Assembly (NCBI GenBank): GCA_043424615.1
Contig: JBHWOX010000007.1
Span: 1-40,477 of the forward strand
From: JAUNQW01 sp043424615
GTDB lineage: Bacteria; Bacillota; Bacilli; Lactobacillales; Carnobacteriaceae_A
Direction of reading: 5' to 3'
DNA: 40,477 nt
Part shown: piece by piece, positions 8,350-15,897 of the stretch
Position numbering within the stretch: the stretch's first letter is position 1
How the letters are laid out: each line of letters starts with the position of its first letter
Program-made: the position numbers and the translations under genes
Notes under the pieces: generated by a model
Told to the model about the DNA's origin: nothing
Seen by the model: the letters and a program-made list of their open reading frames with translations, nothing else
The model's database searches: none

Positions 8350-8853
8350 ATGGCAAGACAAAATCGTCGTAATGATGACGGATTTGAAGATCGCGTAGTT
8401 AATATCGCTCGCGTTTCAAAAGTTGTTAAAGGTGGACGTACCATGCGTTTCTCAGCTTTAGTCGTTGTTGGTGACCGAAAAGGTAAAGTAGGTTATGCTA
8501 CAGGTAAAGCTGCTGAGGTTCCAGAAGCCATCCGTAAAGCAGTAGACAATGCTAAGAAAAACATCATCGAAGTTCCTATGGTAGGAACTACTATTCCTCA
8601 TGAAACCACTGGAGAATTTGCAGGTGGAGAAGTCTTATTAAAACCTGCTGTTGAAGGTTCTGGGGTAGCTGCTGGTGGACCTGTCCGTGCCGTCATGGAA
8701 TTAGCTGGAGTTGAAGATGTTACAGCTAAATCATTAGGTTCAGACTCACCAACCAACATGGTTGCAGCGACTTTTGATGGAATTAGTAACTTAAAACGTG
8801 CTGAAGAAGTAGCAAAACTTCGAGGAAAAACAGTTGAAGAATTATTAGGATAG
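8350..8853 (+). CDS. rpsE: 30S ribosomal protein S5
   Basis: Small-subunit protein uS5, which affects decoding fidelity and forms the mRNA entry channel with S3 and S4. Spectinomycin resistance maps to its N-terminal loop. It has 167 residues, the usual length. Signatures include RVSKVVKGGRTMRFSALVVV, GDRKGKVGYATGKA and the C-terminal SLGSDSPTNMVAAT. AGAAGGAGGAG precedes the ATG. Confidence 0.99.
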   Translation: MARQNRRNDDGFEDRVVNIARVSKVVKGGRTMRFSALVVVGDRKGKVGYATGKAAEVPEAIRKAVDNAKKNIIEVPMVGTTIPHETTGEFAGGEVLLKPAVEGSGVAAGGPVRAVMELAGVEDVTAKSLGSDSPTNMVAATFDGISNLKRAEEVAKLRGKTVEELLG

Positions 8854-8863
8854 GAGGACCATT

Positions 8864-9043
8864 ATGTCTAACTTAGAAATTACCTTAAAACGTAGTGTGA
8901 TTGGTTCTTCTGACAAACATAAAAAAATTATTAAAAGTTTAGGCTTTAATAAAGTGAACCAAACTAAAACTTATCCTGACAACGAAGCAATTCGTGGGAT
9001 GGTTAAGCACTGTACACACTTATTAGACGTAAAAGAAGTATAA
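8864..9043 (+). CDS. rpmD: 50S ribosomal protein L30
   Basis: Large-subunit protein uL30, a small (59-residue) protein present in Firmicutes but missing in some other phyla. I read it directly from ATG 8864 to TAA 9041-9043: it begins MSNLEITLKRSVIG and includes KKIIKSLGFNKVNQT and the ending THLLDVKEV. TAGGAGGACC lies at the end of rpsE, 11 bases before the start. The position between rpsE and rplO is the conserved one. Confidence 0.98.
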   Translation: MSNLEITLKRSVIGSSDKHKKIIKSLGFNKVNQTKTYPDNEAIRGMVKHCTHLLDVKEV

Positions 9044-9071
9044 TAAATATTAAGTCAAGGAGGTGCCAAAT

Positions 9072-9518
9072 ATGAAACTTCATGAATTAAAACCAAATGA
9101 AGGCTCTCGTAAAAAACGCAACCGTGTTGGACGTGGACCCTCATCAGGTAATGGTAAAACGTCAGGACGTGGTCAAAAAGGGCAATTAGCTCGTGGTAAC
9201 GGTCCTCGCATCGGTTTTGAAGGGGGACAAACACCTCTATTCCAAACCTTACCAAAACGTGGATTCCGTAACATTAACCGCAAAGAATACGCAATCGTTA
9301 ACCTTGGAACATTAAATGAGCGCTTTGAAGAAGGTGCAGAAGTCACTCCTGAAATTTTATTGGAAGCTGGCATTGTTAAAAACATTGCTAAAAATGCTGG
9401 AATTAAAATTTTAGGTGAAGGTGAATTAGATCACAAATTAACAGTTAAAGCGCATAAATTCACTCAATCTGCCAAAGAAGCAATTGAAAATGCTGGCGGA
9501 ACTGCTGAGGTGATTTAA
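9072..9518 (+). CDS. rplO: 50S ribosomal protein L15
   Basis: Large-subunit protein uL15, a late assembly protein with a long basic N-terminal extension. ATG 9072 gives 148 residues starting MKLHELKPNEGSRKKRNR; a GTG at 9063 lies inside the ribosome site AGGAGGTG and is rejected. The basic Gly-rich run GRGPSSGNGKTSGRGQKGQ and the GFEGGQTPL motif are diagnostic. The stop overlaps the secY start by one base, which indicates coupling. Confidence 0.98.
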   Translation: MKLHELKPNEGSRKKRNRVGRGPSSGNGKTSGRGQKGQLARGNGPRIGFEGGQTPLFQTLPKRGFRNINRKEYAIVNLGTLNERFEEGAEVTPEILLEAGIVKNIAKNAGIKILGEGELDHKLTVKAHKFTQSAKEAIENAGGTAEVI

Positions 9519-10813
9519 TGTTCAAACTACTAGCCGATGCATTTAAGGAAGAAGATGTTCGAAAACGTATCCTATTTACCCTAGGTATTTTAGTGATTTT
9601 CCGAATCGGAACACATATTACCTTACCAGGAGTCAATGCTTCAGCTTTAGGTTCTATTACAGAATCGGGATTATTTAGTCTATTGAACATGTTTGGTGGG
9701 GGGGCCTTGAGTAACTTTTCTATTTTTGCTCTAGGTATTTCTCCTTTTATCACCAGTTCGATTATCATGCAATTACTGCAAATGGATATCATCCCTACTT
9801 TCGCTGAATGGGCTGAACAAGGGGATGTGGGACGGCGTAAGCTCAATCAAGCGACTCGCTATCTCACCATTTTCATTGCCTATTTACAGGCTTTAGGGAT
9901 TTCATTCGGCTTTAATGCCCTGTCTGAATTAGGATTAATTATTAATCCGGGGATCAGCACTTATCTCATGATTGCCTTAATGCTGACTGCTGGTACGATG
10001 CTGGTCGTCTTTTTAGCCGAACAGATTACCATGAACGGTATTGGTAATGGGACGTCTCTCATTATCTTCTCCGGTATTGTGGCCCGTGTTCCTCAAGACC
10101 TTATTTCCTACTACAACTCTCAGATCCGTAATGCTGGGGATGAACTTACCCAAGCCTGGATCACAGCAGGGATCACCTTACTTGTGGTCATCTTGCTCGT
10201 CATTTTTGTAGTATTTATGGAAACAGCACGACGTAATATTCCAGTCCAATACACTAAACGTGTGGCTAGTTCTGAACAAACTGCAGTTTTACCACTTAAA
10301 GTCAACTCTGCTGGAGTTATTCCAGTTATTTTTGCCAGTTCATTTATGATGTTACCGCAGATCTTTCTCGGTTTGTTTTCTGACCGTTTTGGTGATGCCC
10401 AATGGTTTGAAATCGCGAATACGATTTTTAACTTGCAAGAACCTGCTGGGGCAGCCATTTACGCTCTGCTCATTTTAGCCTTTACATTCTTTTATGCCCA
10501 CATTCAAGTGGATCCAGAAAAATTGGCTGAAAACTTCCAAAAACAAGGAGCATTTATTCCAAGTATCCGTCCAGGGATTGAAACCCAAGAATATATTTCT
10601 TATATGATTAATCGTTTAAGCACGGTGGGATCGGTTTACTTGATGATTATTGCTCTACTCCCAATTATCGCTTCCATGCTTTGGGACTTACCTTCTTCCA
10701 TTGCACTTGGAGGAACAAGTTTACTGATTGTTGTTGGGGTAGCATTGAATACTAAAGAAGAATTAGAAGGATTGTTAAGCAAACGTTCTTACCTCGGTTT
10801 CATTCGTGATTAA
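9518..10813 (+). CDS. secY: Preprotein translocase subunit SecY
   Basis: Channel-forming subunit of the Sec translocon, an integral membrane protein with ten transmembrane helices working with SecE, SecG and SecA. It has 431 residues, the usual length. The N-terminal VRKRILFTLGILVIFRIGTH, the plug-region GGGALSNFSIFALGISPFI and the cytoplasmic loop PVQYTKRVA are conserved. It starts inside the stop codon of rplO, so its translation is probably tied to the r-proteins. The internal AAAGTCAACTCTGCTGG region encodes the conserved LKVNSAGVIPVIFA. Confidence 0.99.
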   Translation: MFKLLADAFKEEDVRKRILFTLGILVIFRIGTHITLPGVNASALGSITESGLFSLLNMFGGGALSNFSIFALGISPFITSSIIMQLLQMDIIPTFAEWAEQGDVGRRKLNQATRYLTIFIAYLQALGISFGFNALSELGLIINPGISTYLMIALMLTAGTMLVVFLAEQITMNGIGNGTSLIIFSGIVARVPQDLISYYNSQIRNAGDELTQAWITAGITLLVVILLVIFVVFMETARRNIPVQYTKRVASSEQTAVLPLKVNSAGVIPVIFASSFMMLPQIFLGLFSDRFGDAQWFEIANTIFNLQEPAGAAIYALLILAFTFFYAHIQVDPEKLAENFQKQGAFIPSIRPGIETQEYISYMINRLSTVGSVYLMIIALLPIIASMLWDLPSSIALGGTSLLIVVGVALNTKEELEGLLSKRSYLGFIRD

Positions 10814-10830
10814 GGATAAGGAGCATGACC

Positions 10831-11502
10831 ATGACAATGAATTTAATTTTATTAGGATTACCTGGAGCTGGTAAAGGAACCCAAGCCGCTTATATCGTAG
10901 AGGAATACCATGTCCCACACATTTCAACCGGAGACATGTTCCGCGCGGCCATTAAAGAGCAAACGGATTTAGGTAAAGAGGCTAATGCTTATATGGAAAA
11001 GGGAGATCTCGTTCCCGATGAGGTCACTAACGGGATTCTCAAAGAGCGATTGTCTCAAGCTGACACCGCTGAACAAGGGTTCTTGTTGGACGGTTATCCT
11101 CGGACCTTAAACCAAGCGGAAGCTTTAGATCAAAACTTACAAGCTGCTGGACGTTCACTTGATGGTGTGGTCTACATCGAAGTTGACCCTGACCTGCTAA
11201 TGGAACGTTTAACTGGCCGCATCATTTGTTCTGAATGTGGCGCCAGTTACCATAAACTTTTTAACCCACCGAAAGAAGAAGGGGTATGTGAGGCTTGTGG
11301 GTCAACAGACTTCTACCAACGTGATGATGATAAACCGGAAACAGTCAAACGTCGTATTGAAGTCAATGGCAAGCAAACCCAAGAGTTATTAGATTATTAT
11401 GCCGATCGTGGCTTGGTTCTGACCGTTGATGGCTCAGGCACACCGGATCAGGTCTTTGAAGGTGTCAAAGAGCAATTAGACGACTTAGAAAGCTCGCTCT
11501 AA
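10831..11502 (+). CDS. adk: Adenylate kinase, zinc-lid type
   Basis: Converts ATP and AMP to two ADP in the cytoplasm. The P-loop GLPGAGKGTQ is near residue 9, GDMFRAA binds AMP, and the lid domain holds two CxxC pairs (CSECG near 129 and CEACG near 149), so the lid should bind zinc. Three in-frame ATGs occur at 10825, 10831 and 10837. The one at 10831 sits seven bases after AAGGAG (10818-10823) and is chosen, giving 223 residues. It is linked to secY as in most Firmicutes. Confidence 0.98.
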   Translation: MTMNLILLGLPGAGKGTQAAYIVEEYHVPHISTGDMFRAAIKEQTDLGKEANAYMEKGDLVPDEVTNGILKERLSQADTAEQGFLLDGYPRTLNQAEALDQNLQAAGRSLDGVVYIEVDPDLLMERLTGRIICSECGASYHKLFNPPKEEGVCEACGSTDFYQRDDDKPETVKRRIEVNGKQTQELLDYYADRGLVLTVDGSGTPDQVFEGVKEQLDDLESSL

Positions 11503-11524
11503 AAGCAACAAAGGGCTATAAGCC

Positions 11525-11553
11525 TTGATGTATAGAGTGAAATGTGGTAATAT
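11525..11553 (+). promoter_or_regulatory. Promoter for infA and the alpha cluster
   Basis: TTGATG (11525-11530), a 17-base spacer, then TAATAT (11548-11553). A TG dinucleotide one base before the -10 box makes it an extended -10. It lies in the 131-base gap between adk and infA. It would give the genes from infA to rplQ their own supply of transcript in addition to read-through from upstream. Confidence 0.75.
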
Positions 11554-11633
11554 ACTACGGTCGTGTTAAAATGGCATGATGAAGATTCGTAAAAAATGGC
11601 TAAAAAATGTAAATCCATAAGGAGGAGACGATT

Positions 11634-11852
11634 TTGTCGAAAGACGGAGTTATTGAAGTAGAAGGTACAGTTTTAGAAACATTACCCAATGCTATGTTTA
11701 AGGTGGAACTTGAAAATGAGCACGAGATACTTGCTCATGTTTCTGGAAAAATTCGTATGAACTATATTCGAATATTACCTGGTGATAAAGTAACCGTTGA
11801 AATGTCTCCATACGATTTATCAAAAGGCCGTATTACTTATCGATTTAAATAA
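11634..11852 (+). CDS. infA: Translation initiation factor IF-1
   Basis: Binds the 30S A site during initiation. It has 72 residues, the standard length, with an OB fold: EVEGTVLETLPNAMFKVELEN, HVSGKIRMNYIRILPGDKV and the ending GRITYRFK are diagnostic. The start codon is TTG at 11634, after GGAGGAG, with no in-frame ATG nearby. Relatives usually use ATG, so the weak start could tune the dose of this factor; that is inference. Confidence 0.98.
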   Translation: MSKDGVIEVEGTVLETLPNAMFKVELENEHEILAHVSGKIRMNYIRILPGDKVTVEMSPYDLSKGRITYRFK

Positions 11853-11880
11853 TTTAAATTGAACCAGAGGAGGCGAAAAG

Positions 11881-11994
11881 ATGAAAGTAAGACCATCAGT
11901 TAAAAAAATGTGTGAAAATTGCAAAATTATTCGCCGTAACGGACGTGTTCAAGTGATTTGCAAAAATCCTAAACACAAACAACGTCAAGGTTAA
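11881..11994 (+). CDS. rpmJ: 50S ribosomal protein L36, zinc-binding type
   Basis: The smallest large-subunit protein (bL36), 37 residues, read directly from ATG 11881 to TAA 11992-11994. It starts MKVRPSVKKMCENCKIIRR and ends KNPKHKQRQG. Cysteines 11, 14 and 27 with His 32 form the zinc site, so this is the zinc-dependent form. AGAGGAGGCG precedes it. Its place between infA and rpsM is conserved. Confidence 0.98.
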   Translation: MKVRPSVKKMCENCKIIRRNGRVQVICKNPKHKQRQG

Positions 11995-12032
11995 TAATAA
12001 AAAAGTCAAAACAGTATAGGGAGGTGCACTAA

Positions 12033-12377
12033 ATGGCACGTATTGCAGGTGTAGATATACCAAGAGATAAACATATTGAAATCGCATTAACTTATATCTA
12101 TGGGATTGGACGTACTCGCGCTAATATCATTTTAGATGCAGTGAATGTGAACCCACAAGTCAAAGTTAGCGACTTAACTAACGATGAATTGGATGCTATC
12201 CGTTCAGAAGTTGATAAATACAAAATCGAAGGGGACTTACGACGCGACATTAGTCAAGATATCCGTCGTTTACAAGATATCGGCTCTTACCGTGGAATCC
12301 GCCACCGCCGAAACTTACCTACTCGTGGACAAAGAACGAAAAACAACGCTCAAACCCGTAAAAAACGTCGTTCATAA
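12033..12377 (+). CDS. rpsM: 30S ribosomal protein S13 with shortened tail
   Basis: Small-subunit protein uS13 of the 30S head, contacting L5 and P-site tRNA. MARIAGVDIPRDKHIEIALTYIYGIG and GSYRGIRHRRNLPTRGQRTKNNA, read in pieces, match the family well. It has 114 residues, against the usual 121. After TKNNAQTRK it ends KRRS and lacks the normal GPxxTVANKKK ending. No other reading frame contains the missing tail, so this looks like natural divergence and not a frameshift. Confidence 0.97.
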   Translation: MARIAGVDIPRDKHIEIALTYIYGIGRTRANIILDAVNVNPQVKVSDLTNDELDAIRSEVDKYKIEGDLRRDISQDIRRLQDIGSYRGIRHRRNLPTRGQRTKNNAQTRKKRRS

Positions 12378-12402
12378 TTTTTAATAAAGGAGGTCAACAC
12401 TA

Positions 12403-12795
12403 ATGGCTAAAAAAAGACAACAAAGACGCCGTCGTCGCGTTAGAAAAAATATAGAGTCAGGAATTGCACATATCCATTCAACATTTAACAATACAATTGT
12501 TATGATTACGGATCCACAAGGCAATGCCGTGGCTTGGTCTTCAGCTGGAGCATTAGGATTTAAAGGCTCCCGTAAATCAACTCCATTCGCAGCTCAAATG
12601 GCAGCAGAAACTGCAGCTAAAACTGCTATGGAAGATGGAATGAAGACGATTGAAGTTAACGTCAAAGGACCTGGTTCTGGACGTGAGTCAGCAATTCGTG
12701 CTTTACAAGCTGCAGGTTTAGAAGTAACAGCTATCCGTGACGTTACACCCGTTCCTCACAACGGTGCCCGTCCACCAAAACGTCGTCGTGTATAA
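12403..12795 (+). CDS. rpsK: 30S ribosomal protein S11
   Basis: Small-subunit protein uS11 on the 30S platform, near the mRNA exit. It has 130 residues, the normal length. The basic start (QQRRRRRVRKN), AHIHSTFNNTIVMITD and the C-terminal PHNGARPPKRRRV are signatures. AAAGGAGGTC precedes the ATG. Confidence 0.99.
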   Translation: MAKKRQQRRRRRVRKNIESGIAHIHSTFNNTIVMITDPQGNAVAWSSAGALGFKGSRKSTPFAAQMAAETAAKTAMEDGMKTIEVNVKGPGSGRESAIRALQAAGLEVTAIRDVTPVPHNGARPPKRRRV

Positions 12796-12854
12796 TTAGG
12801 CATAGGACTTATTGTGTCAGAAGGGTTAACCGTTGAAAGGGGAATATGGACTGA

Positions 12855-13802
12855 ATGATTGAGATTGAAAAACCTGAAATCCAAACTGCTGAAATCAGTG
12901 AAGATGGTAAGTATGGTCGATTTGTTATCGAACCGCTTGAAAGAGGATATGGTACAACTTTAGGAAATTCCCTACGCAGAATTTTGCTAGCTTCTCTACC
13001 CGGAGCAGCCGTTACAGTTATCCAGATCGATGGCGTACTCCATGAGTTTACTGCTATTGATGGCGTCGTTGAAGATGTTACTGCGATCATTTTGAACATT
13101 AAGAAACTAGCTTTGAAATCTCATTCAGAAGAGCCTCGAACCATTGAGTTAGATATTGAAGGTCCAAAAGAAGTTTATGGGTCAGATCTACATTTAGATA
13201 GCGATATCGAGTTAATGAACCCAGACCAATACATCTGTACAGTAGCTGAAGGTGGTCATTTATCCGCTCGCTTTACTGTCGAACGAGGCCGAGGCTATGT
13301 ACGCGCAGAGCATAACAATGATGATGATATGCCCATTGGAGTCATTCCAATCGATTCAATCTATACACCGATTGAACGCGTCAACTACCATGTTGAAAAC
13401 ACTCGTGTTGGAGATCAAAACCAATATGATAAATTAACAATCGAAATTTGGTCGGATGGAACGATTTCTCCTGAAGAATCAATCAGCTTAGCTGCGAAGA
13501 TTATGACCGAATACTTAACTGTTTTTGTTGAGTTAACGGAAGAAGCTCGCAAAGTTGAGATTATGGTTGAACCAGAAGAAACTCAAATTGAAAAAACATT
13601 AGAAATGACAGTGGAAGAATTAGACTTGTCTGTTCGTTCATATAACAGCTTGAAACGAGCAGGGATCAATACTGTTGAGGAGTTAACCTCAAAAACTGTC
13701 GATGATATGATGCAAGTACGTAATCTAGGTAAAAAATCACTAGAAGAAATCGAAAATAAACTTGCTGAATTAGACTTAGCACTTCGTGATGAAGAAGTTT
13801 AG
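12855..13802 (+). CDS. rpoA: RNA polymerase alpha subunit
   Basis: Alpha subunit of core RNA polymerase. It dimerises to start enzyme assembly and its C-terminal domain contacts UP elements and activators. It has 315 residues. The N-terminal domain has RFVIEPLERGYGTTLGNSLRR (residues about 24-44), followed by a short linker and the C-terminal helix-hairpin-helix domain from about residue 245 (VRSYNSLKRAGINTVEEL, then RNLGKKSLEEI). A GAAAGGGG site lies about 12 bases before the ATG. It is linked to rpsK and rplQ as usual. Confidence 0.99.
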   Translation: MIEIEKPEIQTAEISEDGKYGRFVIEPLERGYGTTLGNSLRRILLASLPGAAVTVIQIDGVLHEFTAIDGVVEDVTAIILNIKKLALKSHSEEPRTIELDIEGPKEVYGSDLHLDSDIELMNPDQYICTVAEGGHLSARFTVERGRGYVRAEHNNDDDMPIGVIPIDSIYTPIERVNYHVENTRVGDQNQYDKLTIEIWSDGTISPEESISLAAKIMTEYLTVFVELTEEARKVEIMVEPEETQIEKTLEMTVEELDLSVRSYNSLKRAGINTVEELTSKTVDDMMQVRNLGKKSLEEIENKLAELDLALRDEEV

Positions 13803-13830
13803 ATAGAGAAGAATTAAAGGAGGGAAAGGC

Positions 13831-14268
13831 ATGGCATACCGTAAATTAGGACGTATTAGCAGCCAACGTAAAGCAATCTTACGTGACTTAGTATCCGATT
13901 TAATCATTAATGAACGCATTAAAACGACAGAAGCTCGTGCAAAAGAAGTTCGCCGCTTAGCGGATAAAATGGTTACTTTAGGAAAACGAGGAGACTTACA
14001 TGCTCGTCGTCAAGCCGCTAAAGTATTGCGTAATGAAATTGCTTCATTTGAAGAAACTGAAGATGCAATCATCGTCGAAGATGTACTTCAAAAATTATTC
14101 GATAATATTGCACCTCGTTTCCAAGACCGTAACGGGGGTTACACCCGTATCTTAAAAATGGGACCTCGTCGTGGAGATGCAGCACGTATGGTTCTTTTAG
14201 AATTTGTTGAAGGTTCTGAAGCTGAAGTGGAAGAAGAAGCTGAAGCAGAAGCAACAGAAGCTGAATAA
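13831..14268 (+). CDS. rplQ: 50S ribosomal protein L17 with acidic extension
   Basis: Large-subunit protein bL17 near the exit tunnel. The core MAYRKLGRISSQRKAILRDL through ILKMGPRRGDAARMVLLEFV is typical and about 125 residues long. This copy has 145 residues because of a C-terminal run made almost only of Glu and Ala from about residue 127. It is the last gene of the S10-spc-alpha block and is followed by a hairpin at 14332. Confidence 0.98.
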   Translation: MAYRKLGRISSQRKAILRDLVSDLIINERIKTTEARAKEVRRLADKMVTLGKRGDLHARRQAAKVLRNEIASFEETEDAIIVEDVLQKLFDNIAPRFQDRNGGYTRILKMGPRRGDAARMVLLEFVEGSEAEVEEEAEAEATEAE

Positions 14269-14331
14269 TCAACAAAGAATGATAGAGCGTTATGATGATG
14301 GATTCTTAGGAATCTTAGTCTAGCTCGTAAT

Positions 14332-14380
14332 CTTCAGGGTGGTGTTTACATTAGGCACCCCCTGAAGAAATTATTCTTTT
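14332..14380 (+). terminator. Terminator after rplQ
   Basis: Bases 14332-14344 (CTTCAGGGTGGTG) pair with 14356-14367 (CACCCCCTGAAG) with one bulged T. They are followed by an imperfect T-rich stretch (TTATTCTTTT). The position 64 bases after the rplQ stop fits the end of the ribosomal operon. The T tract is interrupted, so some read-through is possible. Confidence 0.7.
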
Positions 14381-14401
14381 AAATAGGCCTTTATGGAGAA
14401 T

Positions 14402-14450
14402 AAAACAAAAGTTCTTACTTCAAGTGGATTGAAATAAGAACTTTTGTTTT
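14402..14450. terminator. Bidirectional terminator between rplQ and ccdA
   Basis: A perfect 16-bp inverted repeat: 14402-14417 pairs with 14435-14450, ending in TTTTGTTTTGTTTT on the plus strand and in CTTTTGTTTTATTC on the minus strand. It can stop transcripts from rplQ and from the convergent ccdA operon. Confidence 0.85.
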
Positions 14451-14486
14451 GTTTTAAATGAATGGTCGGTGATTTTTTTAGGTCAT

Positions 14487-15182
14487 CTACAATCCTTGGT
14501 AAATGAGAAACAATCCCAGGGCAAAGATCAAGACCCCTAATAGGCTTTGGCTGATTTTTGCAAAGGTTGAATAGGAATCTGATTGCACGATGTTCATGTT
14601 CAAGTGGCCGGATGCTAGACCAGCTAAAATGATGGTCACTGAATTACCTAAAGCAAACAGTAAAAACAGGAAGATAGCCGTCAAAACACTCGTTCCAGAA
14701 GCCGCAATCATAGCCATGATGGCAATCATGATCGGGGTGGCACAAGGCGAGGCGAAAATCCCTGAAATAATACCGAAAACAAAGGCACCAAAGCGGTTAC
14801 GCTTAATTTTTTGGCCGTATTTGACGAATGATTTAGAGAAGTTGGTGAGGCCGAATTGTTCCAAGGCGACCAAGAGCATTAAAATCCCCAGCAAGAGATA
14901 CCACCACGAACCGGTAAAGTTAATAATGGTTCCTAGCAGAGAGGAAATAACGCCTAAAGCCCCATAAGCTAAAGCATTACCAGCGGCATAGGTGGCGGAT
15001 AAGGCTAAATTAGATGAACGAGATTGGTCTTTTCCACCACCAATGTAGGCGATGATAAAAGGCAAGGCCGATAGAGAACAAGGAGAAAAGGAAGTAATTA
15101 AGCCACCCAAGAAAGCAAAGAGGGGCATGAGAGGCCCTCCTTCTTTCAAGAGTGAGGTAATAGGTCCTAATAGCTCCATCAT
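14487..15182 (-). CDS. ccdA: CcdA-type thiol-reducing membrane protein
   Basis: Carries electrons from cytoplasmic thioredoxin across the membrane to an exported thioredoxin-like partner. It has 231 residues with about six hydrophobic helices and the two family cysteines in SPCS (Cys35) and SPCATP (Cys147), matching the CcdA/DsbD transmembrane domain. The start ATG lies in the stop codon of the upstream thioredoxin gene (TAATG), after AGGTGA, so the two are translationally coupled. CcdA homologues often serve cytochrome c maturation. No such genes are seen here, so its client is open. Confidence 0.9.
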   Translation of the reverse strand: MMELLGPITSLLKEGGPLMPLFAFLGGLITSFSPCSLSALPFIIAYIGGGKDQSRSSNLALSATYAAGNALAYGALGVISSLLGTIINFTGSWWYLLLGILMLLVALEQFGLTNFSKSFVKYGQKIKRNRFGAFVFGIISGIFASPCATPIMIAIMAMIAASGTSVLTAIFLFLLFALGNSVTIILAGLASGHLNMNIVQSDSYSTFAKISQSLLGVLIFALGLFLIYQGL

Positions 15183-15694
15183 TATAATTCACCTAGCAAG
15201 TCTTCCAATTGGTCGGGATTGAGATAGCCATAAATAAAGGTCGCTGCCATTTCACCCGTGTCAGGATTTTTATATTGGTAAGCGATGTCTTCGAATTGAC
15301 CAGATGGTTCGTAAGGCTCTCCATTAGAGTCAAAAATCATAATCGCAGGGGTAGCGATAATGGGATAATAATCGACCATGTCTGTGTATTCGTAGGTATC
15401 CACATATTTGATAATGGCATCGCCCATGTATTTTTTATTGAGGTCAATGAGGTGAGGTTTAATCTGTTCACAATAATAACAATCCTCATTACCAAAAGTG
15501 ATCAGCATGGGGACCCCATGTTCTTTCAAATCTTCCAATGGCATGTCAGCATTATAAAAATCAAAATCGGCTTGGTCGGTTTCTGCTAGCGCCTGTTCAT
15601 TAGACCGGGTTTGGAAGTGTTTAAATAAGAAGACTCCTCCCACAGATAAGGCGACGATTAAAAGGACCAGCCAGATATTATTTTTCTTTTTCAA
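15182..15694 (-). CDS. Membrane-anchored thioredoxin-like protein
   Basis: Extracytoplasmic thiol-disulphide oxidoreductase, probably the acceptor of electrons from the downstream CcdA protein. It has 170 residues. A single N-terminal hydrophobic segment (about residues 7-25) acts as anchor, followed by a thioredoxin fold with the active site CYYC (Cys72, Cys75) and a cis-proline in IIATPAIMI (Pro116). It starts with TTG at 15694 after a strong AGGAGG ribosome site. The pair is divergent from the transglutaminase-like lipoprotein gene at 15898. Confidence 0.88.
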   Translation of the reverse strand: MKKKNNIWLVLLIVALSVGGVFLFKHFQTRSNEQALAETDQADFDFYNADMPLEDLKEHGVPMLITFGNEDCYYCEQIKPHLIDLNKKYMGDAIIKYVDTYEYTDMVDYYPIIATPAIMIFDSNGEPYEPSGQFEDIAYQYKNPDTGEMAATFIYGYLNPDQLEDLLGEL

Positions 15695-15856
15695 ATAAAT
15701 TCCTCCTATACAAATAAAGTCTTACTTATTTTAACATAGAGGATTAAAGAAGCTATAACTGAAGGGATTGAAAAAACCTTATTCTTTATCAGTTTTTCAA
15801 ATATATACGGACGCCAATGTCTATTTTTAATAGGTGTGAATAATTTATTTAATTCA

Positions 15857-15865
15857 TGATATAAT
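15857..15865 (+). promoter_or_regulatory. Extended -10 promoter of the transglutaminase-like gene
   Basis: TGATATAAT (15857-15865) is a perfect extended -10 box about 33 bases before the start codon. The -35 region 17 bases upstream (TGAATA, 15837-15842) is weak, as is common for extended -10 promoters. Confidence 0.6.
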
Positions 15866-15897
15866 GCGTAAAACTATTTGGAAAAAGGGGAATGATG

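Noticed and set aside
12341..12402. Frameshift at the end of rpsM
   Set aside because: None of the other frames after 12341 encodes the usual S13 ending, so no single indel would restore it.
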